Shown here: one piece after another, positions 35,023-46,382 of the stretch | How positions within the stretch are numbered: the first letter of the stretch is position 1 | Layout of the letters: each line of letters starts with the position of its first letter | Assembly: GCA_023376005.1 (NCBI GenBank) | Contig: CM042157.1 | Coordinates: forward strand, 22,521,660 to 22,585,659 | Direction of reading: 5' to 3' | DNA: 64,000 nucleotides | DNA from: Doryteuthis pealeii | Taxonomy: Eukaryota > Mollusca > Cephalopoda > Myopsida > Loliginidae | Notes under the pieces: generated by a model | What the model was told of the DNA's origin: nothing | Seen by the model: only the letters and a program-made list of their open reading frames with translations | Database searches by the model: none | Position numbers and translations under genes: made by a program

Positions 35023-35127
35023 TACGAGGGTTATTCAATAAATTCAGGCGAATTTTGCAAGGGAGAGTCCGCCTGGAGTAGTGGCTAAAGTGCCGGAAGT
35101 TCGCTTATTCATCGAATGACTCTCGTA
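35023..35127. mobile_element. 105-bp mariner-type MITE with TA duplication
   Basis: Inverted ends TACGAGGGTTATTC and GAATGACTCTCGTA, directly flanked by TA on both sides (35021-35022 and 35128-35129), as for Tc1/mariner insertions. The interior has no coding capacity. A single end of the same type (tacgagagtcattcaaaata) lies at 434-453. Confidence 0.7.
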
Positions 35128-35159
35128 TAAAACTTTATTTTTAAACCGTATTTCGAAAT

Positions 35160-35760
35160 ATTTGGTTTGGTTTGGTTTGTTTTGTTTTACGACATATCAA
35201 CCTCAATGGGTCATTTAATGCCGATAAAGTTTTGAAATAAATGGATTATACAATTTTTTTATAAATACATTTTTCTATGTAACCCATAGATGGGACCCTA
35301 ACAGGTACTACCACTCCGGGTTAGAGTAGACCTTGGAGCAATGGTGATGAAGGGGTGCTCCACATTCCCCAAACCTCCAAAACTGGAACCTCACCATCAG
35401 ATAGAGTTTAACGTCATTCCCAGGATATGTAGACCCGCAGCTACCGCCTTCTAGCACCCATATGATAAAAAGGGGTTGGGGCTTGCCATAAGGGCAATAG
35501 GGTTGGGAAAATCATATAGGTGCTAGAGCTTAACGTGACCAGCCGATTGATCGGAGGGGTCCTCTCCGACCGCCCATCTAGCCCAAGATAGGGCCAAAGT
35601 GGAGTATTGCATGTCAAGAACTGCTCATCCACCTGGGCTCTATCCTTAAGCATCACGGGTCGCCACCCACGGCCAACAGGTGGCCCCATTGGGGGAGTCT
35701 TACCCCTCTGCAGAGGTGCATTCTAACGCCTCAACCGACAGGGCGGTCGAAATATTTGGT
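35160..35760 (-). repeat. Dispersed repeat R1
   Basis: Starts in a (GGTTT)n-like stretch and ttttacgacatatcaacctc, ends ccgacagggcggtcg. Contains the small palindromic insert near 35550 (gatcggaggggtcctctccg). Confidence 0.8.
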
Positions 35761-35764
35761 TTGT

Positions 35765-35960
35765 TTTTGTTTGGTTTCCTTTGTTTAACGCCATGTCAAC
35801 CATCCGGGGTTATTTGATGCCAAACCCCGTTTTTGTAGAAGAACAGTAGTGGCACTATTCAACTCATAACTGGGGAGGGATGAGAAGGTTATACCTTTCC
35901 CAAGGGTATTAGTCCGAGTGTGAATGTAACAACGCGACTTTTCACCTTTAGTTGGCTAAA
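35765..35960. repeat. R1-like diverged unit
   Basis: taacgccatgtcaaccatcc and ggggttatttgatgcc parallel the R1 end; then gaacagtagtggcactattc. A related stretch is at 48765-48900. Confidence 0.5.
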
Positions 35961-36371
35961 TTCCTAGCATAAGATTGTTGTTGCATATTATCTGAAATGA
36001 ACTTAATTGTTATTAAGAACACATTTTATGATATTTTGTTTATAATTACCAAAACAGTATTGTTGCATAATCCATGGGTAGCATGGATTATTGGCAACAC
36101 CCTGTAATTCTGTGGGGATAGTTTTTTCCTATCACGGATGGAAAATTACTGGCAGTTGAAGTCTCGCACGTCACGTTATGGGTTGAATAGAAAAACATGA
36201 GTTTATAAATAAAATTGTATTATGCATTAACAATGAATTCATTTCACATCTTTGTCGGCATTAAATGACCCACCGAGGTTGATATGCCGTAAAACAAAAC
36301 AAACCAAACAAAACAAATGGTCAAAGAAGTAGAATTAACAAGTAAGTTATACATCGTCTAAATACCTATCT

Positions 36372-36378
<7 letters not shown>

Positions 36379-36461
<83 letters not shown>
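36379..36461. repeat. (CT)n followed by (AT)n
   Basis: Compound microsatellite upstream of the mariner relic. Confidence 0.92.
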
Positions 36462-36464
<3 letters not shown>

Positions 36465-36532
36465 GAACTTATTGTGTATATACCCATGTTTGGTATTTGA
36501 GTATATAACAGTAACATGTATCATACATCAAA

Positions 36533-37035
36533 ATGAAGTTGTTCCTCTGTAGATCACATCCCTACACTTCGCATCCTCGATACTCACCAGATTTAGCGCC
36601 ATCAGACTATCATCACTTTGGCCCCATGAAAGAGGGTTTGAGAGGCAAACATTATTCCAGTGAAAAGGAAGTGAAATCTGCTGTGAAGAAATGGCTCAAA
36701 GAACAGTCAACATAATTTTAAGGGGGAGGAATAGATGCTCTCATTCAAAGGTAGAACGTTGCTATTGAGAGAAACGTGGAGAAGTAGGGATGTGATCCAC
36801 AGAGGATCAGCTTCCTTTCTATGTATGATACATGTTCCTGTGTTGGCAATAATAACTGTCCTAAACAAAATGGCATTACTCTTTTTACTCACTCTCACAG
36901 TCAACAGAATTTTAAGGGACAGGAATAGATGCTCTCATTCCAAGGTGGCACATTGCTATTGAGAGAAACGGTGACCACGTGGAGAAGTTGGAATGTGATC
37001 CACAAAATGAGATTACTTTTTGACACAGCCTCGTA
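36533..37035 (+). pseudogene. Mariner transposase C-terminal relic with duplicated end
   Basis: The frame 36533-36715 encodes HPRYSPDLAPSDYHHFGPMK, GLRGKHYSSEKEVKSAVKKW; the Asp of PSD is the third catalytic Asp position of the mariner D,D34D triad. The first two catalytic Asp residues and the DNA-binding domain are missing. The C-terminal end occurs twice: once from 36723 (GGIDALIQR, then a stop) and again from 36920 (GIDALIPRWHIAIERNGDHV, then EKLECDPQNEITF-stop). The 3' terminus tttttgacacagcctcgta is close to mariner inverted repeats. It is a dead, partly duplicated copy. Confidence 0.85.
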
Positions 37036-37528
37036 TATTTGTACGAGTTGATATCAGATTTGAATATAAATTACACTAACTTCAACGACAGTCCTAGTAT
37101 AATGTTAGTGTAGTTGGGTCCAATGTCATTGTCTTACTCATTCTTTTTACACTATAAATAAAAGTAACATTTTGAATTGGGTCTTGAGTTCTTTCAGCAT
37201 TAGAACTGTGCTAAAAAAAGATTATCAATGAAAAAAGATTACGTCAAGACCTTGTGAAAATGTTGTGTCGAAATACGTGTTTCTTGCGGAATGTACTTCA
37301 AAGTTTGTCACGTTTTGCAGACCATGTAACCGGGGAAATGTCAACTTCCAATCGTCTGTATTGTCACAAAAGCTGATCTAAACTTTTGGCTGTCATAAAA
37401 CGTTCGGCAAATGATTGCAAAGCTGGATTTATGACCTGACGAAAGTCATTTCACAAAGTAAAGCAATAAATATCAGCTAGCAAGATAATGGTGCACTACT
37501 GGTATTTGACTAAATTTATACTCATATA

Positions 37529-38165
<637 letters not shown>

Positions 38166-38191
38166 TATATATATACGCACACACACACAAA

Positions 38192-38246
<55 letters not shown>

Positions 38247-38251
<5 letters not shown>

Positions 38252-38259
38252 GTCAGTAC

Positions 38260-38304
<45 letters not shown>

Positions 38305-38312
38305 TGACAATA
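38247..38312. repeat. Short foldback
   Basis: attgtcagtacatata is mirrored by tatatgtactgacaat around (TA)n. Confidence 0.7.
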
Positions 38313-38452
38313 ATACATATGTATCTATGTACATATGTAATATATCAATGTGTAGATTTATCAAGGCATACAGGTATGCATATCTATATACATATAAATT
38401 TGTTACAATATAGATATAGATATGAATACATAAAAATATAGACACCCTAATG

Positions 38453-38490
<38 letters not shown>

Positions 38491-38634
38491 ATATATATAT
38501 GCATATGCATACAATTATCCTCTGACTCTGACACAAAGACAAGTATGTATTTATGCACACACACACACACACGCATATGCACATACACACACATATATTT
38601 ATATATATGTTTGTGTGTGTATGTGTGTATGTTT

Positions 38635-38734
38635 AGGAGGCTTAGACAAAGTGTCTAACTCTCCCAAATCATCAGATCCGACCATATTCGCATCTGATGA
38701 TTTTGTAGGGTTAGACACTTTGTCTAAGCTTCCT
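38635..38734. repeat. 100-bp foldback
   Basis: aggaggcttagacaaagtgt pairs with acactttgtctaagcttcct; the centre is catcagatccgaccatattcgcatctgatg. A partial copy is inverted at 42434-42480. Confidence 0.8.
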
Positions 38735-38905
38735 GAAATAGACTATAATCCAAAAATTCTAAGTCTTTTGTTATATTTTTACTTATAAATTTGCTCTATG
38801 ACTCTAACAATAAGAGCACACATTGAGCTCTGCAAACTGCGATAGGTCTGATAAAAAAAACTCCTATGTCGTAAGGAAGATTTCGTCTCTGGACCTTTGG
38901 ATTAT
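38735..38905. repeat. Unnamed repeat next to the foldback, inverted copy at 42262-42435
   Basis: gactataatccaaaaattct here corresponds to the complement of 42405-42432; both run from the foldback to tccaaagg/cctttgg-type sequence. Together with 38635-38734 it makes one larger dispersed unit. Confidence 0.6.
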
Positions 38906-38910
38906 ATATA

Positions 38911-39533
38911 CTAGCAAATATATGCACCCTCCGGGTGCAAGTATTTGAGTTTTAATATAATAAAATATCGTATTAAATTAGAAAGGCTAATGAAACTAAA
39001 TGGGAAATGCAGATAAAAAGATTTGAAACAGAGCGAGTATAATCGAAAAATAGAACAACTGAAACTTACTCTTCCATCACTCTCGTCTTTCGTTGTTATT
39101 TTTTCTAATTTAAGTATTTAGTTAAAAGAGGAAATAAATAAAAAATTAGAGTTATTTTTCTTGTTAATGATTTCATTTAAGATTCATTGAAGAGATTTTG
39201 CTTATATTCATTAAAATAAAACTAAACAATTAGAAATCAATAATACTAAACTCATATTTAATAAAATCACATTTTTAATATCAATATGCAAATTAGCTTT
39301 CCCGTTTACACTGTAAATCGCTATTTTGTTGTATATATAAATATAATTGCATGTTGTTAGTCTGTAGATATGGTTAACAGTATTAATAATGTAAAACAAT
39401 TTTATTAATAATTGAGGTTTAAATAAAAATAAAACTCATGGAGAATGTGATGTAAATAACTAAGAGAATTGTAACTTGAGTAATAATATAGTTTCGGTTA
39501 CAGACAGAAAAACACACAATCTCCATTATAATA

Positions 39534-39536
<3 letters not shown>
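38911..39536 (-). mobile_element. Non-autonomous Helitron, about 626 bp
   Basis: On the minus strand it starts TCTTATTATAATGGAGATTG and ends with hairpin GCACCC-GGA-GGGTGC, then ATATATTTGCTAG before T. The 5' TC, the subterminal 3' hairpin and the CTAG (CTRR) end are the Helitron signature. The inner sequence matches 60149-60750. It has no Rep/helicase frame, so it would depend on another element. Confidence 0.82.
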
Positions 39537-39568
<32 letters not shown>

Positions 39569-39571
<3 letters not shown>

Positions 39572-39660
39572 TATTATAATGGAGATTGTGTGTTTTTCTG
39601 TCTGTAACCGAAACTATATTATTACTCTGTGGTAACTTATTAATTATTACTCTGTGGATG
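39569..39660 (+). mobile_element. Isolated Helitron 5' end
   Basis: TCTTATTATAATGGAGATTG and tctgtaaccgaaactatatt, the same first 60 bases as the neighbouring element but on the opposite strand, separated by a (TA)n tract of about 30 bp. The 3' part is missing. Confidence 0.65.
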
Positions 39661-39679
39661 ACTTATTAATTATTATTAA

Positions 39680-39722
<43 letters not shown>

Positions 39723-39726
<4 letters not shown>

Positions 39727-39858
39727 GGAGAATATGTGCTTAATTGAAGTCGTACCTAATTTTAAAAGTTAATTAATAATTAATTAATTAGGCGGGCATT
39801 ATTAATTAATTAACTTTCAAAATTAGGTACGACTTCAATTAAGCACATATTCTCCCAA
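39723..39858. repeat. 136-bp foldback
   Basis: tttgggagaatatgtgctta is mirrored by taagcacatattctcccaaa, with arms of about 60 bp and a centre of taattaatta and ggcggg. Confidence 0.8.
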
Positions 39859-39914
39859 AAATTGTCGGCTAAAAAAGCCATATCACAAACACGTCGCTTG
39901 TGTATTTAATTCTC

Positions 39915-39966
<52 letters not shown>

Positions 39967-39998
39967 TGGAAATAAACTCATGACTGCTATTAGGACCG

Positions 39999-40260
39999 GT
40001 AAGTAAAGTAAAGTCGTCGGGGCGGCTTAATGTCGGTATCAGCCAATCAGCGAGGGAGTCTATCCCCTTTTCAATAGCACTAGACCAAGAAGATTGTTTT
40101 TTAGCATCTGAGGTGGAGCGCCACACCTACCATCAGCTCCTTACTTTACCGCACAGATCTCTGTGCTACTCATAACGCGGAGTTGGCGATGACCGGAATC
40201 GAACTAGGAACATTGTGGTTTCTAGCCGAACGCTCTACCGACTGAGCTAACCCTAGCCCT
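39999..40260 (-). repeat. SINE family A, full copy
   Basis: Body cgtcggggcggcttaatgtc at the plus-strand start, tRNA-like end ctctaccgactgagctaacc. Confidence 0.86.
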
Positions 40261-40635
40261 AAAAAGCAAACGAAAACCTTCGAATGACATCCCTCAGATG
40301 ACTAGATTTCTGGTTAAAATGATGAAAATAATTCTCATCTAAAATGTGGTTTATATCCGGGTTTTTTTTATTATAGATTTTTTTAAACTTAACAACCATA
40401 AGAAAAATTATTGTGGCGACATAGATAAAATATATTTGTCCGTAAAAATACAACATATCAAGAGAAATTATCAAGTAGCAGCTGTTTCAACCCACACAGA
40501 CACATGAATTGTATTTAGAAAAAAATATGCCTAGATACTGAAATTCTTCTCATGTTCTAAACTGAAATAAATAAATTCTTCTCATGTTCTAAACTACAAT
40601 AAATAAATTATGTATCAAATGGGCGATCTAGAATC

Positions 40636-40698
<63 letters not shown>

Positions 40699-40737
40699 CA
40701 TATATATATAATTATTATTATTATATCATTATTATTA

Positions 40738-40855
40738 TTATTATTTACTCCTTTTGAGTTTTCACACCAGCATTAGCTGATGATCTTTCACTTGAGTCTG
40801 AGTGACAGCAAGTCTCCTCAGGTCTCCAGGACACTTCTGAGTATTTTGGCAGATT

Positions 40856-40895
<40 letters not shown>

Positions 40896-40900
40896 CCTAA
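40738..40900 (-). pseudogene. LINE 3' end with (AAT)n
   Basis: The minus strand has caatctgccaaaatactcag and ggagacttgctgtcactcag, matching the 3' end of the element at 48359-48669, and ends in AAT repeats. Only about 120 bp remain. A second ATT tract (40857-40895) lies on the other side. Confidence 0.6.
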
Positions 40901-41023
40901 ACCTGTGATTGTTTGCTAAAAGCTATTTCCTATTTAGTTAAATGACACAAAATACATGCCAAAATATTCCTCATTTTTGGGATTAAGTTATATTTGAATA
41001 TTCCATTTGAATATCTGATTCTG

Positions 41024-41065
<42 letters not shown>

Positions 41066-41068
<3 letters not shown>

Positions 41069-41410
41069 TGTTGAATTAAATCACAAACACACCTCCTGTT
41101 TAACAATTCTATTTGCGATTTTTTTCTGGCCAACTTTTTCTGGCCAACTTTTTAATATTTGGGTGGAATTCGTGGATTAGTCCATCAAAGTTCATGTCCC
41201 GAGTACTTTTGGTACTTCGAAGCGCCATCACTAGAGGTGATGTGTTCCAATTCTTCAAATTATATTAATGGACATGGAGGCTGGAAGGAAGAGAATTGAT
41301 AGGACTAATCCACGAATTCCTCCCAAATATTAAAAGGTGGGAGGAAACCTTGAAAAAATCGCAAATAAAATTGTTAACAGGAGATGTGTCGGTGTTTAAT
41401 TCAACATGCA
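41066..41410. repeat. 345-bp foldback
   Basis: Arms 41066-41183 and 41302-41410: gcatgttgaattaaatcaca versus tgtcggtgtttaattcaacatgc, and aattcgtggattagtcc versus ggactaatccacgaatt. The left arm holds a tandem 15-bp duplication (ctggccaactttt). The 118-bp centre is unique. MITE-like; no coding frame. Confidence 0.78.
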
Positions 41411-41424
41411 TAAATGAAAAAATG

Positions 41425-41467
41425 CTGCCCAAACACACACACACACGTATACACACACACCACACAC

Positions 41468-41533
<66 letters not shown>

Positions 41534-41569
41534 AATATATATATTATAATATATATATATATATGGGGG
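41425..41569. repeat. (CA)n and (TA)n microsatellite
   Basis: Interrupted tract joining the foldback to the next repeated unit. Confidence 0.88.
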
Positions 41570-42168
41570 AACTATATTTCGTTCCTCAGAAACAGGTTGG
41601 AAACAGCTCATATATTTAGAATTACTATATGTATATAACCGTATTTAGGCAACCAGTCTAGGAGAAGGAAAAATCTTAATTTAAACTTGTCAAACTCCGT
41701 TGAAGAATTGACCTTGTGCCACGTCTACTCGTGTGTAGTTGATGAACGGGAATAATTGGATTCTTACCTTTCCGAAGGGTATTAGCACTATTTGAAATTC
41801 AAAACAGCCTCGTCCAGGATTTGAACTCGGATCAACGTGTCCACGTTCTACAAGAATGACCATTACACAGTGAGCACGTTAATATTTAAAAGAACATTGT
41901 ATTAGTGGGAATAAAAAAAAGTTTCTCTAAATTATGTATCCAAGCTTCAACATCGACCCGGACGACGATGTGACCCTACCGCCTCTGTGTGTCGGGGACT
42001 ATATTTCGTTCGTCAGAAACAAGTTGGAAACAGCTCATATATTTTGAATTAATATATATATAACCTTGTTTAGGCAACCAGTCTAGGAGAAGGAAAAATC
42101 TGAATTCAAACTTTCATATAACCTAGCAAGATAATGGTACATTTACTGATATTTGACTAAAATTTATA

Positions 42169-42209
<41 letters not shown>

Positions 42210-42214
42210 CACAT

Positions 42215-42246
<32 letters not shown>

Positions 42247-42501
42247 ATATATATATATGTATATAATCAAAAGTCCAGAGAAGAAATCTTTCCTCACGAC
42301 ACAAGAGTTTTATTTAAATAAAACCAAGTCGTAAATTGAGAGCTCAGTGCGTGCTCTTAATGTTAGAGTCACAGAGCAAATATATGAGTAAAGAAATAAC
42401 CAAAGACTTAGAGATTTAGCATTATAGTCTATTTCAGGGAGCTTAGACAAAGTGTCTAAATCTCCCGACTCATCAGATGCGAATGATGAAATTTTTTATT
42501 A

Positions 42502-42570
<69 letters not shown>

Positions 42571-42930
42571 ATATATGTACCCAACCGCGGGCTCCCGATG
42601 ACGTGATTATTTTAGTTCATCAAACTATCAATATCAATAGCCGTATATCCGCTATGTGAAATTCAAACAGCCTCGTCCAGGATTTGAACTCGGATCAACA
42701 TGTCCATTTTCTTACAGCAATCGCCATTACACAGTGAGCACGTTAATATTTAACAGAACATCGTATTAGAGGGAAGAAAAAAAGTTCCTCTAAATTATGT
42801 ATCCAAGCTTCAACATCGACCCGGACGACGATGTGACCACACCGCCTGTTAACCCAATCCCAACCGCTGGCTCCAGATGACGTGATTATTTTAGTTTATC
42901 AAACAGTCAATATCAACCCGTATATCCGTT
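41570..42930. repeat. Nested local duplications containing SINE B pieces
   Basis: Unit 1 (ctatatttcgttcctcagaa ... ccggacgacgatgtgacc, 41570-41990) recurs in part at 41995-42115 and 42650-42845; caaccgc-ggctcc-gatgacgtg recurs at 42582 and 42860. SINE B head complements lie at 41805-41880 and 42655-42745, and a body piece at 41645-41740. Built by repeated local copying. Confidence 0.65.
42504..42567. repeat. (TA)n and (GT)n microsatellite
   Basis: Compound tract inside the duplicated block. Confidence 0.9.
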
Positions 42931-43175
42931 TCTGGTCAATAAGTGACCCGCTGACACACGACGATAATTTTACACTAATTCGTTTATAACACAATCATCA
43001 AAACCGTAAGCAATGATTGGTTTTTGGTTGAGATTGTCTACAAAAATCTTCCATCTATTTTCCTAATCCATTATTCCACTCGATTATCAATGTTATTAAG
43101 GGTGGATATTCGGGGTAAAACTCAATTACCTATAAAACCAGGAAAATACAAAAAAAAGTTGGTTTCCTGAATTGA

Positions 43176-43500
43176 TTGATAAGTTTTAATGGCATATCAA
43201 CCCGTCTAGGTTTATTTTATACCTAGAGGTTAAGGAATCACATTCATTATACATTTATATTCTCAATTTTTATGAAGTTATTTAAGGGTTTTTTTGGGGG
43301 GAGGGTGTTGCTCACGGTCCTATACAGTACTAATAATTTTTATACAGATCTATTTAACCCATAGATGGGACCCTAACATGTACTACCACTCCAAGTCAGA
43401 GTAGATCTGGGAGTGATGGCAATGAAGGGGTTACTCCAGAACTGGGGCCTCCCCATCAAATTCAGTTTTGTGTCATACCCAGGATTTTGTAAGAACTGAT
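43176..43500 (-). repeat. Dispersed repeat R1, diverged and partial
   Basis: taatggcatatcaacccgtc, then cccatagatgggaccctaac and tactaccactccaagtcaga, then loss of similarity. Confidence 0.55.
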
Positions 43501-43730
43501 GAGTTCAAAATGTTCATAAATATATAAATTTTGAATACTTATGACCATCATCAGCTATTATTTAAAAAAAAAGATCCAACATTTGGATATTATTGATTAT
43601 AGCATTTATAGAATCTTTTAATCAATGATATGAAAATATCGGCCATTAATGTTTCACTATTTCTTTTTTTCATAATAACTGCTATATATCTATATATTTA
43701 TGAACTTTGGACAATTCTTACATAATTTAA

Positions 43731-43794
43731 TGCTACACTGTGACATAAGCAGTGATGTAGTTTTGGTTACAGACAGACTCTGAATCTCCATTAT
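43731..43794 (-). mobile_element. Helitron-like 5' end
   Basis: On the minus strand TCTTTTTTATAATGGAGATT, then gtctgtctgtaaccaaaact and catcactgcttatgtcac. No 3' end is visible. A further fragment (gtaagcagtgacgtcatttc) is at 43990-44010. Confidence 0.5.
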
Positions 43795-43828
43795 AAAAAA
43801 GATGTCACATATATTGATATGTAATATA

Positions 43829-43959
43829 AAGTAAAGTGAGGAGCTGGTGGTCGGTGTGGTGCTCCATCTCAGATGCTAAAATAATCTCCTTGGTCTAGCG
43901 CTAGTGAAAAGGGTATAGACTCCCTCGCTGTCTGGCTAATACCAACATGACTTTACTTT
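43829..43959 (+). repeat. SINE family A body fragment
   Basis: gtaaagtgaggagctggtgg through ctccctcgctgtctggctaa; the tRNA-like head is absent. Confidence 0.72.
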
Positions 43960-44010
43960 TTACTCATGACCATTTTGGATAATGTGAGGTAAGCAGTGAC
44001 GTCATTTCGG

Positions 44011-44013
<3 letters not shown>

Positions 44014-44059
<46 letters not shown>
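44014..44059. repeat. (TA)n microsatellite
   Basis: Adjacent to a foldback. Confidence 0.9.
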
Positions 44060-44062
<3 letters not shown>

Positions 44063-44103
44063 ACTCTTTCAATGTTCAAGGGAATAAGTGACCCGCTGAC
44101 ATA

Positions 44104-44553
44104 CTCGAGTTTCATCATCTGAATCGTCAGGGTTACATCCGCTGAATTAATCGAGTTTTCGATTAATATCAGTTGATACCACGTATGTCTGCTGAAACGG
44201 GCCTTATCGTTACAGATAGATGCTTGTTTATGGATTTAAAAAACTCAGCGGAATCTGTTTTTGTTTATTGGATTAGAAAATGTGAATTAATTTGTGGGAA
44301 TTACTTTTTCATTTGTTATTTAATGAAGGGTAGATTACGGGGTGTGAGAGTGGTTAAATAAGTAAAAAAGATTAAAATTATTTTTGGTTGGTTTTGGTTT
44401 GGTTTCCGGTGAGTTTTTTAAATCCATAAACAAGCGTCTATCTGTAACGATAAGACCCGTTTCAACAGACATACGTGGTATCAACTGATATTAATCGAAA
44501 ACTCAATTAATTCAGCGGATTTAACCCTGACGATTCAGATGATGAAACTCGAG
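44104..44553. repeat. 450-bp foldback with 143-bp arms
   Basis: Left arm 44104-44247 (ctcgagtttcatcatctgaa ...) and right arm 44411-44553 (... ttcagatgatgaaactcgag) are nearly exact complements with a 163-bp AT-rich centre. The 62-codon frame at 44173-44361 crosses one arm and the centre; no motif. Likely a foldback or MITE. No target duplication could be assigned. Confidence 0.82.
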
Positions 44554-44559
44554 TAGGTT

Positions 44560-44574
44560 ACTTTATATCCATTT

Positions 44575-44613
<39 letters not shown>

Positions 44614-45670
44614 CGTTAAAATCAATCAGTCAACCACTTTTAAATTGGATAAGTGTATTAGATACTAATATGTGCAAAAACAAAGCATACCTACAATGAA
44701 TGTAATTCATTAATGTCTAGGCATAAAAATAACCCTAGCTGGATTGACATTCCGTTAAAATCGAATCGAATCGATCAACAAATCACCCACTTGATGTAAA
44801 ATGGAAATGTGCAGCCGTTAAAAAAGCAAATGAGAAAAAAACTCCCAAAAACTGGTGGATAAAAAAAGATAAATTCAAAGATTAAAACTCCTTTGAAAAA
44901 ACTTCTGTTACAGCTTGACTGTGTTTTTCCTCATTTTCAAATCCAAAACAGACCACCGCCCCTCACATCCACCGCCACAGTCCCGGCCCCACATCACGAA
45001 CTTTGTTCTCTGATTCATAAAATCGACAATCATTGATTGCGATCTGGACACTTATCACACTGTGACCCGATCGACTTTGAATGGCGAAATCACGACCAAC
45101 ATTCACAACAATCGCAAGATTTGTTCAGCTGACAAAATGGCGCCCCCATCGATCAAAGAATTCGATCAGACACTGAAAATTCCTTTCGTCATGTGTGTTT
45201 ATTGACGTTGGCCTACAAGAAAGTGAATGGGCATTATTGTAAATTTTTCTGATATTCACACTCGCTGGCCAAAGTTGGCCACCCTTTTGTTTACATAAGT
45301 GTGCACAGTTTTGTGTGCATGTTGTACGTGCATAAAACTATTCATGGGTGTAGGCCAACGTTTTTGTTTTCCTCAGGACATTGATACGGCTTGAATGGCA
45401 TTGGATTTATAGAGTGACAATCGACCTTTAGAAATAATAACATGTCTCTCCGTCCGAATGATAAACCTTGATTCTTATTCGCGTATCTATGTATGTATGA
45501 ATATATTGTACTGATTTAGATAAGGAAACCATTTTGATACTGATAGTTGCGAGTCTTACCTTAGTGTATATTTGCACAGCGGCTCGACTAGAGCAGGGTG
45601 TGACACTAGTTTCATTTTGAATCGGGATCTTGTTTGTTTGAATACGAAGTTTTACTTCCAGACTGGTTGC
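44560..45670. other. Largely unassigned sequence
   Basis: Repeated phrase tccgttaaaatc with aatcaatc at 44611 and 44752, caccgcccctcacatccacc at about 44955 and unremarkable AT-rich DNA. The 146-codon minus frame at 45428-45868 runs through repeats and shows no domain. Confidence 0.4.
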
Positions 45671-45675
45671 CGTAA

Positions 45676-45934
45676 CAAGGCAAACAATCCATATATTATT
45701 ATCCATAATATTATTTACCCATCGAAAGGCGAGAGAGGTGAGGGGGCATTGCGCCTTTCCCCCAGGTATTAGCAGGAAATGACAAATAGTGTTTTGAAAT
45801 AAGAAACAGGATTCGTACAGGATTTGAACTCGTGTACCCCCTGGATTCGAACATGGGTTGTCCCGCATTTGAACTTTGGTTGTCCACGAGTTAAACCCAG
45901 GTTGTTCAGGATTTGATTTTCTATCTTATTGGAT
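45676..45934. repeat. 255-bp direct repeat, copy 1
   Basis: gcaaacaatccatatattat ... caggatttgattttctatct. The second copy is at 46383-46640. Contains repeated gatttgaactc- and ttcgaac-like phrases typical of B-box-derived SINE sequence. Confidence 0.75.
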
Positions 45935-46362
45935 GTGAACTTCAATTATTAATAGAATTGTTTTACCTTATCTACATATTGATACCATGCAATTGTATTT
46001 CTATATACAACAAAATAACAGTTTACAGTGTGAACGGGAAGGCTAATTTGCATATTGATATTAAAAATTGTATTTTAATAAATATGTGCTGGGTATTATT
46101 GATTTCTAATTGTTTGGTTTTATCTTGATAAATATGAGCAAAAATCTCTGGCATAAATCTTAAAAGAAATCCATAAACAAGGAGAAATAGTTTTTAAAAA
46201 AATCTTATTCTTTACTTCCTATTTGAGTGGTGGAAGAGTAAGTTTCGAAAATGTTCTATTTTTCAATTATACCCCACTGTGTTTTAAATCTGCTTTCTAT
46301 TTTGATATAATATATTTTACACCAACACTTAAATAATTGCAACCGGTGCCTATATTTGCTAG
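45935..46362 (+). mobile_element. Helitron, 5' truncated
   Basis: Matches the inner and 3' part of 60149-60750 (ggaaggctaatttgcatatt, taattgtttggttttatctt) and ends ...CCGGTGCCTATATTTGCTAG before T. The 3' hairpin is decayed (gcaaccggtgc). The 5' TC end is not present. Confidence 0.72.
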
Positions 46363-46382
46363 TTTATAGTATATATATATAT

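Larger units (their letters stand above)
23081..35027 (-). repeat. Right arm of the giant inverted repeat (copy C and beyond)
   Basis: Mirror of 10813-22944. It appears cleaner than the left arm in the inner part. It ends exactly where a MITE beginning tacgagggttattc starts. Confidence 0.93.

Noticed and set aside
40738..40800. gctgatgatctttc as a hammerhead core
   Set aside because: The position belongs to the LINE 3' end and no stem II or GAAA follows.
43489..43570. Two more CTGATGA sequences (plus strand 43497, minus strand near 43555)
   Set aside because: No GAAA after a pairing stem and no stem I partner; chance or too eroded to call hammerhead.
44173..44361. 62-codon frame in the 44 kb foldback as a small gene
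   Set aside because: Half of it is foldback arm sequence, and there is no motif.
45428..45868. 146-codon minus-strand open frame, the longest in the window
   Set aside because: It crosses SINE-like direct-repeat sequence and ordinary spacer, has no domain, and the duplicate at 46383-46640 breaks the frame.
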